NCBI GenBank assembly: GCA_036925085.1
Contig: JAUPFP010000110.1
Location: forward strand, 124,001-188,000
Length of the DNA: 64,000 bases
Origin: Brachycybe producta
Lineage: Eukaryota > Arthropoda > Diplopoda > Playtdesmida > Andrognathidae
Direction: 5' to 3'
Translations under genes and position numbers: made by a program
Notes under the pieces: model-generated
Database searches by the model: none
What the model saw: only the letters and a program-made list of their open reading frames with translations
What the model was told of the DNA's origin: nothing
Shown: positions 43,701-53,739 of the stretch, piece after piece
Layout: each line of letters starts with the position of its first letter
Position numbering within the stretch: position 1 is the first letter of the stretch

Positions 43701-46700
43701 TTGGAATCCCACTGCACGAGCTCGTGTACTGGCTCGTCTTTGGAACCCCACTGTACGAGCTCTTGTTGTGGCTCTTCTTTGGCATTGCACTGTACAAGCT
43801 CTTGTACTGGCTCTGGCTCGTCTTTGGAACCCCACTGTACGAGCTCTTGTACTGGCTCGTCTTTGGAACCCCACTGTACGAGCTCTTGTTGTGGCTCTTC
43901 TTTGGCATTGCACTGTACGAGCTCTTGTACTGGCTCTGGCTCGTCTTTGGAACCCCACTGTACGAGCTCTTGTTGTGGCTCTTCTTTGGCATTGCACTGT
44001 ACGAGCTCTTGTACTGGCTCTGGCTCGTCTTTGGAACCCCACTGTACGAGCTCTTGTAGTGGCTCGTCTTTGGAATCCCACTGTACGAGCTCGTGTACTG
44101 GCTCGTCTTTGGAACCTCGTACAGTGGCTTGTTTGAGTTTGGCCTTAAGTGAAATGAAACTGCCATTTACATTCTAAAATATGAAATGTAGACATGTATT
44201 GTAGCTTTCAGTGGTAGGTGAGTTACGATTTAGGAAACTATCATATATTTTTTTTTATTTATCTGTCCTTCGATTGGATGTTTTTTTTCTTCTAATCTTA
44301 AATAAAGCTTGGTTTTTTATTTCATTTTTTCTTCAAACTAGTTTCATGATCTTTTTTTTTTCTTCTTCTTCTTCACTTTATTATCTAACTTATTTTTCTT
44401 TTTCTCTTCTGATTATTTGTTTGTGATTCTTTGTTGAACTTTGTCCATTTTTGTTCTTTTCAAGTTGATCAAAAAAAAAAAACTCTTCTTATTTCGATCA
44501 CTTTTAAGTTTTATTTCAAAAAGTTAAATTCGTTGTGATGCCAACTTTTACTAATGCCATTCGAGGGTTTGCCCACAAGATTATTGGAGTGAGTTTTCTT
44601 CTTCCCTTTTATTACTCTTATTATAATTTCAATTGGTATGCATCTAAAAATATTAATATACATAATTAAACGCTACCTTAGAATTATTTTATTATTATTA
44701 TATTATTTGAGCACAAAATCTTAGGAATTTTGCCAAAGGTCTCTTCGTATATTTCTTTAACTTTGTTGGTTTATTTGATTAAGTAATGCAACCAGAACTC
44801 AAAATTGTATCCGAAGTCAATCGAATGCAACCATATATATGCTAAGTTAATTATACAACTAAAACATTTTTTAGTAGTTTATTTGAAACTAGAAAAGTAA
44901 AGGAATTCCGTGATTGCATTTTCGTGATAATATCTTTAAAAATAAACCTTTAAGAACAGTTTTAAGACGACGACAAATTTACGTTTTTGACTGCAAAGTA
45001 ACTGAACGAAAATCGTTTTTATAACTGAAATGAAAACGTTATTTTTTATAGACATTGTCAGGAAAGCATTTTGAGTTTAAACTAATATTGACTGTTTTAA
45101 AGCTGCTTCTAAACAGCTAAAATGACTTTAAATGTAGATTTTCACCTTTGTGTTACATGCTGAGGCATCTGTCCGTGCAATGGTTTGCCACGAGCTGCCT
45201 GCATATTAATGATTCGTATGAGGGACTTTGGAACAGATCCAGGCGGTAGAAAGAGGAGGGGCCCGGGGCTACTGACTCCGACTAAAATGTCTATTGACCT
45301 TGGTATGAAAAATCGATAAGTTTTTTTCTGTTGCTATGACGGAGCATTGTGTGTGTGTTTGGCTCCGGTGGCGCGGTAGTGGTGTCAAAGCATATATGAC
45401 TGAAAATCTTTTATTAAAAAATATGATGTCTTAATGTTAGAAGGTTTAGCTTAAGTACTGTTTTTGCCATTCCTGTCCGAGTGTTTGAGGAGGTCCTTCA
45501 ATTGGTAATTGGACAAATGTAGTGTAAAACCATTTTCAGGATTTCATCAGATATCAGGTTGAATTTAAGAATTCGATTTTTTTTTTGTTTTCGATGTAGG
45601 ATTTAACGGGAGATTTGGACACAAATAATTCCGGAGCGTCTGCTTCCACACTGCCCCTTGGTTCCAACTCGCATATGGGCGATGTTAGTGCAACACTGGA
45701 TCCGGAGGAAGAGGGAAGAAACATATTTTTAAACGATTCCAGAGAAGAAAATGGTTACGATGGCTCGAGAGAGGACGATACCGAAAACCACTTATCAAAG
45801 ACTCATTCTCGGACGGGAAGTGGTGCAGGAGGCGATGGAGTAACAACGAGTGACGATTTACTAAATAGACAATCTTCCAAGGAGTCAAAAAAGGACTCGA
45901 TGTCGCGGCCGAGACCAGACAATCTTATTCTTTCACACGAATCGGAAGACGAGAACGACATTGGCGGTTAGTTAGTATTTCGTTTTTGTTTTTTGTTGCT
46001 CAATGATTTTCTTGATTTTTTTTCTCTCTCACAGAAGTGACTTGCAATTGTGAGTCACATGAAGGAAGAGGATTGATGAATTGTGTTCTTCCTTTGCCAG
46101 CCGACGCCATTTTCACAATGTTATTCACCAATTCTAAATTTTTATCGGAGTTTCATGCTTCGAGAAAGATGACAGGTTTGTAAATAAAAACATATTGTAA
46201 GAAAAAACTGTAAATATTGTTTTTACAACGTATTTAGATGTGGTTCACAGCGCTTGGCAGGATCATCAGCAGGATGGGAAAACGCGACAGGTCACATACA
46301 CGCTTCAGGTCAACATCGGGATGACGGTTAAGGCAGCTCAGACTACCGAGACTCAGGTTGGAGGCTAGCGGTTCTTAATGAAATAATTTTCTTTTTTTTT
46401 TGTACCTGTATAACTAATAGTCGTCGATTGTTAACGTTAGCTTTTTGTTGTTGTAACAACAGATATTAAATAAGGTGAGCAAAGTTGGGCAACTTTACAT
46501 AATTGACGTTGATGCGATAACTCCCGGTCTTCCTTACGGAGACACTTTTTATACTCACCATCGTTATTGCATCACGAGGGTTTCGGCAGACGAATGTCGT
46601 CTCGTTACTCACAGTCAAATAAAGTACAAAAAGTCAGTCTGGGGTCTCGTAAAATGTAAGTCAAGAAATATGCCGTGAATGTGATTCCATACTAACTTAT

Positions 46701-47693
46701 TTTATTTGTAGCTTTTATTGAAAGGAATGCTTGGAGTGGGTTAGCTGAATTTTATAAAGAATATGGTAACATTGTTTCTACTTGTGTAATCGAAGAGATT
46801 CATAATTTTTGTCGTTCTTATATTTTTCTAATCGAAATAAAACAGAAGCTAGTTTAATAAAGGAGGCGACGAATGCAGCTCTTTCTTATTCCTCGTCTAT
46901 CAAACCGAAAGTGAGGCGAAGACGGCGGCTAGTCACTGGAGAAATGAACGTCGAAACGCCAGACAAGGAACCCGAAACGCCAATCTGCCAAGAACCTCTT
47001 TGGAGGATACGTAAGTCTTTAACTCGATTGTTGTTTTTTTTTCGTTTTCTGCTTCCACGCGTTACATTTTTGTTTCGACAGCTCCAACAAATACGATTAA
47101 AGATGCTTCCAGATCAAATGCTGCTACAGATATATTAGTTCCAATTATTCTCATAATGTAGGTTTTTTTTAAAAATCTGGTGTTCAGTCATAAAAATTTT
47201 TTTATCTGTGTTTTTATGTCTTTTTTTTATGTAAATTGTTAGTTTAATTTTGCTGTTGGTTTTGAATGCGTTGCTTTACTACAAACTTTGGGCGTTGGAA
47301 GCAACCGACGTTAGCCGGCAATATGTACCGGGTTATTTCATCGATCCCGAAGTTCTAAAGTATGTCATTTCGTTTTTATGTTACTGACAGTTATCTCATT
47401 GCAACTGTCGTTTAATTGTCAGAAAACCGAGATCTAATGATGATTGGATTCAGTTAATTCAACAACAGGAAGCTTTACATAATGCCGAGGTCACCAAATG
47501 GAGAGAAGTGATCGATACGGTCATTTCTCTCTTACAAGAGGTACGAATAAGCGTTATTAAATTGGAAATAATTTTCAATGTGAGAACTGATATTTGTTTG
47601 AAATAGATGGAGGAGTCATTGGTCAGTCTAAAACATGATGTTCAACCGTACGGTAATTACGATGGACCTCTACCTAAGAAGAATTCTAAGTGA
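37054..47693 (+). CDS. GRAMD1: GRAMD1/Aster ER sterol-transfer protein
   Basis: Aster proteins sit in the ER, bind the plasma membrane through the GRAM domain and move cholesterol through the VASt (ASTER) domain. Seventeen exons in phase give 798 residues: 37054-37208, 37431-37569, 37629-37766, 37840-37924, 38270-38373, 38450-38629, 38697-38855, 45600-45966, 46035-46175, 46238-46356, 46463-46655, 46712-46765, 46846-47010, 47082-47157, 47243-47359, 47423-47540 and 47607-47693. A Ser-rich N-terminus precedes the GRAM domain (SSSWYNVLNPSYKSRTEDF, DLPDTERLVVDYSCALQKDI, RWE, EKTALVIPNAIQICT, FFTSFGSREKTYL; residues about 140-265). Then ELWQWIHVCYGDDLGLTSDD, an acidic linker, VASt (VNCVLPLP region to WGLVKSFIERNAWSGL; about 445-610), a basic stretch, one C-terminal transmembrane helix (LVPIILI.LILLLVLNALLYY) and a coiled tail. 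A single gene here presumably stands for vertebrate GRAMD1A/B/C. Confidence 0.95.
39886..40286. mobile_element. Two adjacent MITEs of the GCTGGGTACAGACG family
   Basis: Copy 1 (about 39886-40075) runs from GCTGAGTACAAACGGTCAAT to GATTTGATCGTGTGTACCCG. Copy 2 (about 40082-40286) runs from GCTGGGTACAGACGATCAG to ATTGATCGTGTGTAATCC. They share GCTTTGCAATAATGG-type, AATGAA and GAAAACCAAA modules and stand in direct orientation, six bases apart. Tandem duplication or two insertions are both possible. Confidence 0.65.
40739..40792. repeat. (AAT)n trinucleotide microsatellite
   Basis: About 17 uninterrupted AAT/ATA units in the GRAMD1 intron, 135 bases before the candidate alternative exon. Confidence 0.95.
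40928..41179 (+). CDS. Candidate alternative first or internal exon of GRAMD1
   Basis: An 84-codon frame from ATG 40928 (a second ATG at 40934) ends exactly at a good donor (GCG|GTTAGT) in phase 0. That phase fits the next GRAMD1 exon at 45600. The product is low-complexity and acidic: a Gly run (GGGGGGG), a Pro run and DDDDEEDEE. It resembles linker sequence. An internal acceptor (GAG|ATG) would also fit phase 0 but has no good pyrimidine tract. If it is a first exon, the transcript would encode a VASt-plus-membrane-anchor isoform without the GRAM domain. No homology supports it, so confidence is modest. Confidence 0.4.
42663..42955. mobile_element. Dispersed TIR element, right end truncated
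   Basis: About 290 bases nearly identical in order to 61967-62250: ATACCTAGTACACAC, CCTGATAATTTAAATGCATT, AATAAACGTGTTCTA, GAGCCCTGTG, ATGTCCTTAACTGGATTCCG and TTAATTTGAATTCATTTA. The right terminal repeat present in the other copy is missing here. Confidence 0.7.
43650..44130. repeat. 39/45-base minisatellite open in several frames
   Basis: About ten units of 39 or 45 bases, all multiples of three, built on CACTGTACGAGCTCTTGTAC, TGGCTCGTCTTTGG. Two 39-base variants and one 45-base variant alternate in a higher-order pattern (about 123 bases). Because no unit contains a stop, five long frames overlap. The most protein-like is on the minus strand, 43660-44166, from a true ATG (168 codons), giving a Lys/Ser/Tyr-rich 13-residue repeat such as VPKTSQYKSSYSG alternating with AMPKKSHNKSSYSG. 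It has no signal peptide and lies antisense in the GRAMD1 intron. Whether it is expressed is unknown. Confidence 0.8.
44538..44588 (+). CDS. Candidate alternative first exon of GRAMD1 (17 codons)
   Basis: ATG at 44538 opens MPTFTNAIRGFAHKIIG, ending on a strong donor (GGA|GTGAGT) in phase 0, compatible with the exon at 45600. It would start a short isoform having only VASt, membrane helix and tail. The support is one ATG, one donor and phase, so it is speculative. Confidence 0.3.
44870..45115. mobile_element. Foldback MITE fragment in GRAMD1 intron
   Basis: Foldback-family modules: TTTGAAACTAGAAAAGTAAA and TCTTTAAAAATAAACCTTTA. The right arm is largely lost. Confidence 0.45.
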
Positions 47694-48479
47694 ACAAATT
47701 ATTCGACAGTTTTATCTATTTTTAATAAGTCCTTTGAATTTGATTTGAAGGTCAACTTCTTTTTTTTTTACGATTTGTGCCAATTTACAATCGGCTGTAC
47801 TTTTGTGATAATCACAAAAAATACGAGAAGAAAATGAAAGTACAACCAATGTTTTTAATGAGCATAATATTGTTTAAAAGGCTCTGGGAGTTTATTGTTA
47901 GAATTATGAGGGGACAATTTATAAAAACTTGTTGTAAAAACGCTAAATGATTTTGTATAAAGAAAAAGGGGCATTCGGTGGGAACGCTATGTTGCCATAT
48001 TTCGTATATATATATTTTTTTTTACTACGTTGCCATTGCTATCGGTTGGGAGGAACTTGATGAGGGGGATTGCGAGGTGATATTGTCGGTAGCTGCTTGC
48101 AAATATGAACACCATGTTCAAACAAGCTTGTGTTTGTTGGTTGGTTGGTTGGGTGCCCTTTCGTGCAATCAGTTATTTTACAGTGCCAGAATGTGTGGAA
48201 GTTTATGCGTTTTAATTATCGTGCTGGTTTATTAAATTATTATATTGTAGTTTTTTAAAGTTAATGAGGTTTTCATTATAACACTCAGGTTTTGGTTATG
48301 ATTATTTCCTATGAAACTCTCATCTTATAGTCATGTTTAACTTTGCAATCAATTTTTTTTCCAGATCATTTAAAGAACTTAAGTTTTTAATCATCATTTT
48401 TGGCAATTTGGCGAAAAATGTCATAAAAATGAAATGAAAACTTAACGAGTTGCTACAGTTAGTTTTGATTTGATGAAAG

Positions 48480-48760
48480 CCTTTTGTTTTGAAAACAACT
48501 TTTTAAGAAAAATGTGAAGGTGTTTTAAAAATTAGAAAAGTAACTAAATTTTATTGAATGGTATTTTTTTTCTTGATATCTTTAAAAGTAAACTATTTAT
48601 GAAGTTTTTGAGATTTATTTACTCTTCTAGTTCCTAAAACTTTTCTAATTTTTTATGTTTTTTTCTTCAAAAAAACTGACTTATTTACTCAGACAATGTC
48701 AAATTATGATAAATTCGTAATTTGACATTGTCTGAGTAAAATAAGTCAGGAAATTTACTT
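48480..48760. mobile_element. Foldback MITE copy carrying a 31-bp terminal hairpin
   Basis: Left modules AAGGTGTTTTAAAAATTAGA and TCTTTAAAAGTAAACTATTT are followed by TTCTAGTTCCTAAAACTTTT of the right arm. Immediately after comes the hairpin 48676-48749. The hairpin is not part of other copies. Confidence 0.55.
48676..48749. repeat. Near-perfect 31-bp hairpin
   Basis: CTGACTTATTTACTCAGACA and ATGTCAAATTA pair with TAATTTGACAT and TGTCTGAGTAAAATAAGTCA G, with a single bulged A in the second arm and an 11-base loop (TGATAAATTCG). The overall size (74 bases) is like a precursor microRNA, but position within repeats makes an inverted duplication equally likely. Confidence 0.75.
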
Positions 48761-49589
48761 AATTCTTCAAAAGTAGTCTCATAGTAGAAGCAGGCATGTA
48801 CTGGCCCAGCGGGCGGCAAATGCGACAGTCCTTAATTAAGTTCATTTGGTGATTGTTTGTTATTCACCTAAGTTCAAGTTAAATCGTCAAAATGTATGTA
48901 ATTCAGTCACTAGTAAACTATTAAAAAAAATAGTTTGAAAATGTCCAGCATATGTTGGTAAAATAAAAAGGTGAAAGAAATATATGTTCAGGGGTTGGAG
49001 AGGGGCAAAGTGCCAAAGCGTGATATTGCCGACTTAGAATTGTGTAGCTAGTACGTGCCTGAGTATGCTCGTAGAAGAGGTAAAAATTCAAGTTTGAAAG
49101 CATACACAGTTTCTTATTAGAAATACTGGAAATTTTATTTTATGTCACAATTTTGTGCGTTTTTTTTATAAAATATATTTGGAAGTTTTGATGCTAATTT
49201 GTGTCACGAATTATTTATTTCTTATTTTTTTTTAATTTAGATTTAATTTTTTTTTTGCTATGAAATAAATTGTGTTGCTGAATACATTTAATTAGCTTTG
49301 TCACTTTAAATAAGAGTAACCGGAAGACATTTTAAAATGATTTATTAGATCACTATGCTTGCAGAGTAGGAAATGTAGTCATGTGCATTTTTTTGTGTGT
49401 AAATTTCAGGATATTTTCATCCTGTAATAAAAATAGACTAAATTAACCCTGTTAAAATGGGTGAAAGTAAAAATTGAATTTTTGTGGGAATCTAGCCTAT
49501 GTACCAAGATAAATTATACAGAGGTAACTCAACTACGAGCACTTCCTATATGGAGTATTTCGTGCCAAAACCCTGAGACAGGCAAGTGT

Positions 49590-49712
49590 GCCCAGTACTA
49601 AAATTTTGTTTGGCCCGCCCTTTTATGAACGCCATCAATTTCTAATTGGTTTGTTACTTGGTCTGATGTCATAAAAAGGCGGGGCAAACAAAATTTTAAT
49701 GATGGGCGCTGT
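49590..49712. mobile_element. CRE/GC-box MITE, short copy
   Basis: The left end ACAGGCAAGTGTGCCCAGTA pairs only partly with the right end GATGGGCGCTGT. The inner arms AAAATTTTGTTTGGC and GGCAAACAAAATTTTAATG pair well. Core: CGCCCTTTTATGAACGCCAT, CTAATTGGTTTGTTACTTGG, a mutated CRE (TGATGTCA) and AAAAAGGCGG. Confidence 0.7.
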
Positions 49713-50202
49713 GAACTTGAGTGTGGCCAATAGATGGCGCAAACTGTACTTAGGGCTTCAGTTACAATACGATGCAATGAACACACAAAAAAGTGGATGA
49801 CCCTTTTAAGATGTCTTCCTTCTAGCTTTAAAAAGCAGACGACTCTTCACTCACTTTTGCCAAGTTTTTTTATTTTTTTCTAACATGAAGTTGCTTTACT
49901 TTTTATAAATTTATCTTGGCTTGTACATTTTTATAGAATGTTTTATATCGACACTAGATGGCGCCACAATATCTGTTAACATGTAAATAGTTATTTGATA
50001 GATTTATATATACAAAATATTTCCTTATGTTATTGTGATCATTTTCTAAAAAAAAATTAACCTTGGGTATCTTCAATTACCAAAAGATTCCTGAAAAATG
50101 ATATAAAACATGTGTGTCATACTCATTAATACTGTATTTTATAAGCATCCTGTCATAAGTCACCAATGGACATGACGTCATATCTATATTTTTATACAGG
50201 CT

Positions 50203-50401
50203 AGTTAGAAATCGGAGAGAACTTCATTTGGCTACACCCTTGTTATGACGACCAGCAACTTATAATTGGTTTGTTGTGTGGTTCGACATTGAAAAGGGCG
50301 GAGTATGTGACGTCAGACTACATAACCAACCAATTAGAAGTTGCGTTCGTCATAACAAGAGCAGAGTCAACTGAAGTTCTCCCCGATTTCTAATTGCCTG
50401 T
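50203..50401. mobile_element. CRE/GC-box MITE copy
   Basis: From ACAGGCTAGTTAGAAATCGG to CCGATTTCTAATTGCCTGT. Core contains AACTTATAATTGGTTTGTTG, AAAAGGGCGGAG, a CRE (50308-50315) and CCAACCAATTAGAAGTTGC. One GC box is degraded. Confidence 0.75.
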
Positions 50402-51172
50402 TATTATTTTTTTTTATTTCTTATCAATTTATCAGTCACTAGAGGTCACTACTTTCTACGTAGATGTTTGTATTTATTTTTGTGTAGTGCTAACCGTGCC
50501 AAACAGAAAAAAAAAATGTTTTATGGTTGAAGTCTATAGTAATTATATTGCAGCAAAGCCAACACTATGTTTAGAATGTGAGGTGATATGCAGCGTAAAA
50601 GAAGAAAGGAGCAACAACAGAACGTGGTGCATTTTTTCGTAGATTGTGGACAAAAAGGGATTGAGATTGTTGCTGTTTGTTGTGTATCTTAAATACTGTG
50701 AAAATAATTCGTGATGATAATGATGTTTGATTCAAGAGAAGAAGATTATTGCACTCTCAGTTATTTCACTATCTGTCTATCTCAGTCATGATACTGAATC
50801 TCTTTTGACAGTTGAATTGTCTTTATCTTTAATAGAAATTGACAAAGGAGAAATCAGAGGTTTTTTTTAAAAAAAAATATATAATATTATTAGTATATGA
50901 ATTTCATTTCGGTGTGTGGTTTGTTCGCGCTTTAAAAGGAATCAGTCCGTGAAAAAATAATAAGACTTTGTCTGTCTGTTTTTTTACTGTATGTACTTTA
51001 ATGTGTCCGTGTTTAAGGGGTAAGTTAAAATATACCCTTATTTTTTTTTCTCTTCTCTCCTTAATCCTTTAAATTCTCTTTTCCTTTTAGTTGTATTTAT
51101 TTTGTATCAAATTTCCAGTTTTTTTTTTGTGTGTGGATTTTAAAGTGTAAACGCCTCTCTCGAACTCTTTGA

Positions 51173-51455
51173 TTATATGTTTTAGAAACTAGAAGGGTAG
51201 CTTTTTCACATAAAGTTTTTTTTTTGTTTGTTATGTTGTTATCTTTCAAAATAAGCGTTTTTTTTTAAATGTCAAGTTTGTAATTGATCCAATTTTAAGC
51301 TGACGAATTTTTTTAAATTTTTGTTTATAAAAAAAAATGCTTATTTATTTCTAATTCAGCCCTTCTAGTTTGTAAAAAAAAAACACTTTCTAGTTTTCTT
51401 TTAATTTTGCTTCTTCTGAAAGACAGAATAATTAGCTGTTTATTAAGCAGCTTTT
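51173..51455. mobile_element. Foldback MITE copy
   Basis: Left arm: ATGTTTTAGAAACTAGAAGG and CTTTCAAAATAAGCG. Right arm: CCCTTCTAGTTTGTAAAA, CACTTTCTAGTTTTCTTTTA, CTGAAAGACAGAATAATTAG. T-tract expansions interrupt both arms. Confidence 0.6.
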
Positions 51456-51576
51456 TTTCTTCTAAAGCGTTTTAAATTAAACTTCATTTAATCATTTCTT
51501 TAAATATTAATTTTTTTTTTAAATTTTGCATCCAAAATTGATATTTATCTATTTATAGAGAACTAAATTTATAGGC

Positions 51577-51714
51577 AATTGTGCCCAGCATTAGAATTTA
51601 TTTTCCTCCGCCCTTTTATGAACGTCATCAATTTCTAATTGGATTTGTTACTTGGTCTGACGTCATAAAAGGGCGGAGCAAAAGAAATTTTAATGCTGGG
51701 CACAATTGTCTGTG
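51577..51714. mobile_element. CRE/GC-box MITE, short copy
   Basis: Clean inverted repeats: AGGCAATTGTGCCCAGCATT and AATGCTGGGCACAATTGTCT. Core: CCGCCCTTTTATGAACGTCA, TCTAATTGG, a CRE (51658-51665) and AAAAGGGCGGAGC. Same sub-family as the copy at 49590. Confidence 0.8.
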
Positions 51715-51791
51715 ATAAACTGTAGTTTAATTTTGCTACTATTATCCCCTCCACTTTTTTATATTTGAAAGAGAGATTTTCATTTTTTTTC

Positions 51792-52052
51792 TGGTGTGCG
51801 CATGCGCGTCGTTTGTTCCTTTTTTTTCTCTTTTCATTTCAATTTCAGTCACCCCCTCCCACTTTTTCCCCTCCACGTTTCTCTCTCCCCCTCTACACTT
51901 TCCAACCTTTTCCCCTCTCCAATTTAATATCATGGGGTTCTTGGATGGGGAGTGGGCAACATATAGTTGACCTTGAGAAAAAAAAGTGGTTCATTTATTC
52001 ATTTAAATTTATATAAATTGTACAGCGTTAACCACACACACACAGACCTGGC
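51792..52052 (-). mobile_element. Helitron-like element, 3'-truncated, inverted copy
   Basis: Reverse-oriented copy of the element at 52101: on the minus strand it starts GCCAGGTCTGTGTGTGTGTG and continues through AATTTATATAAATT, the GATATTAAATTGGAGAGG block and GTTGGAAAGTGTAGA to GACGCGCATGCGC. The 3' hairpin and CTAGT end are absent. It stands head-to-head with the next copy, 48 bases apart across an ATAATATAA-rich spacer. Confidence 0.6.
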
Positions 52053-52100
52053 TTAATAGTATTTATATAATAATATAATATATAATATAATAATATAATA

Positions 52101-52406
52101 TCTCAGGTCTGTGTGTGTAACGTCGGAATTTATATAAATTTGAATAAATGAACCGTTTTTTTTTCTCAAGGTCTTCTCAAGGTTTTTTCTATATGTTGAA
52201 CTCTTCCCATCCAAGAACCCCATGATATTAAATTGGAGAGGGGAAAAGGTTGGAAAGTGTAGCAGGGAGGGGGTGAGAGAGAAAGAAAAGTGGGAGGGGT
52301 GACTGACATTGAAATGAAAGGAGTAAAAAAAGGAACAAACGACGCGCATGCGCACAATTGCCTGTGAATTTTGCTCCCGTCATTTATGACGGGTTACCCC
52401 ACTAGT
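52101..52406 (+). mobile_element. Helitron-like non-autonomous element, intact ends
   Basis: Starts TCTCAGGTCTGTGTGTG after an A and ends CACTAGT. A perfect 7-bp hairpin CCCGTCA-TTTA-TGACGGG (52376-52393) stands 8 bases before the terminal CTAGT (52402-52406). A 5' TC, a 3' hairpin and a CTRRT-type end without target duplication are the Helitron hallmarks. It encodes no Rep/helicase, so an autonomous partner elsewhere must have moved it. The base after the end is A in two of three copies, not the expected T, which leaves some doubt. Confidence 0.65.
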
Positions 52407-53072
52407 ATATATAATATTATTATTCTCTATAAACAAAGCAATTTGTTGTTTTTAGTAGGCCTATTATATAATTAGTTAACATTTTTTTTAAAAGAAATTT
52501 TGTACAATTTTTCTTAAGGTACGATTATTATTGTAATTGGTTAAAAAAATTCGTTTTGATGTGTACAGTAACAACAAGATAATGAAGATTAAGTAGTAAG
52601 TTTGACATTGAAGAAGATAAAGAATCATTTATAAAGTGGTTTGGATTTATTTTTATGTGGTCCATACATTTTTATATAAAAAGATAAAAGTTACTTCAAG
52701 TAGAAGAAAAAAACTTAATATAAAAAAAAAGATTAATCAAATCAGAAAATGAAATAACGTTGAAATTGCAATGATGAAAATGATGTACATCTTTTTAAAC
52801 TTATTTTTTAAGTGTCTCTCTTTAGTAGTTACTTTAATTTTCCCCTTAGTTTATTTGCAATATGTAACTGCTGTAATAAAACTTTTTTATCTGCGCTATG
52901 TTTACACTGAACAGAACGAGAGTGTAACAAATTGATTCCCCCATAAAAAAAAAGGTTTTCACAGTCGTTTTTAAATCAACTATTTAAGCCGAAGATCAAC
53001 TGAGGCTTACCTTATAACCTTACCTTTACAAACCTTATAACATTGTGTGTCCTTCAACAAATATCTCCGACA

Positions 53073-53278
53073 GGCATTTAGAAATAGGGAAGAACTTCAG
53101 TTGGCTCCGTCCCTTTTTATGACGACCGGCAACTTCTAATTGGTTTGTTGTGTGGTTCGACGTTGAAAAGGGGTGGAGCATGTGACGTCAGACTACATAA
53201 CCAACCAATTAGAAGTTGCCTGTCGTCATAACAAGGGCGGAGCCAACTGTAGTTCTTCCCGATTTCTAACTGCCTGTA
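53073..53278. mobile_element. CRE/GC-box MITE, well-preserved copy
   Basis: ACAGGCATTTAGAAATAGGG to CCCGATTTCTAACTGCCTGT. Nearly the same layout as 28832-29035: TGACGACCGGCAACTTCTAA, TTGGTTTGTTGTGTGGTTCG, CRE at 53183-53190, CCAACCAATTAGAAGTTGCC and AAGGGCGGAGCC. Two copies of identical architecture 24 kb apart argue for recent mobility. Confidence 0.85.
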
Positions 53279-53739
53279 TAAATAGCTACTTAAACAATGT
53301 CAGCTGATCTGTTTGGTCTCTGTTCTGTCACAATGTCTGTTTGGTTTTGTTTTTAAACAAAAACTCTTTGATTTATTCCCGTTAAGATTAATTATTATTT
53401 AATTTTAGAGGTTGATAATTAAAAAAAAAATGAATTTCATTTAAGATTTGGTTGCTGCGTTTTGTTAAAAAAATTCTAATGACTTTTATTTTTACACACG
53501 ATGAAAGTTAAAACTCCGCCTTTTCGATTGTTATCAATGTAAACGAACTCCATTGACCTCTATTGCATTTAAATAATTAATGTAAAAAAACAAAGGGGTT
53601 GATTGATCCATTTACTAATTTTCAACTAATTAGAGTATACACTTTATAAACCAATGGTTAATGGTCTTTTGTTTTTGGACAATTTTCACTTACCTATTGT
53701 CATAACAGCTAAAATGGTTTTTTTATGAGCAAGCTGATT

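Larger units (their letters stand above)
38856..45599. other. 6.7-kb GRAMD1 intron
   Basis: By far the largest intron of the gene. It separates the GRAM-domain exons from the VASt exons. It contains a pair of MITEs, an AAT microsatellite, two candidate alternative first exons (40928 and 44538), a dispersed TIR element and an in-frame minisatellite. AT-rich stretches at 41200-42650 and 42960-43640 hold nothing I can support. Confidence 0.6.

Noticed and set aside
43650-44130. CRISPR-like regular repeats
   Set aside because: There are no unique spacers; it is a head-to-tail minisatellite in an animal intron.
43467-44177. Four other long frames over the minisatellite
   Set aside because: Only the minus-strand frame from 44166 starts with ATG in non-repeat sequence and reads as a regular repeat peptide; the others are by-products of stop-free 39/45-base units.
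45182-45300. Possible extra GRAMD1 exon ending TTG|GTATGA
   Set aside because: The phase (1) would frameshift into a stop in the exon at 45600.
51742-52357. Several frames around 51742-52357
   Set aside because: They are translations of the head-to-head Helitron-like copies and have no homology.
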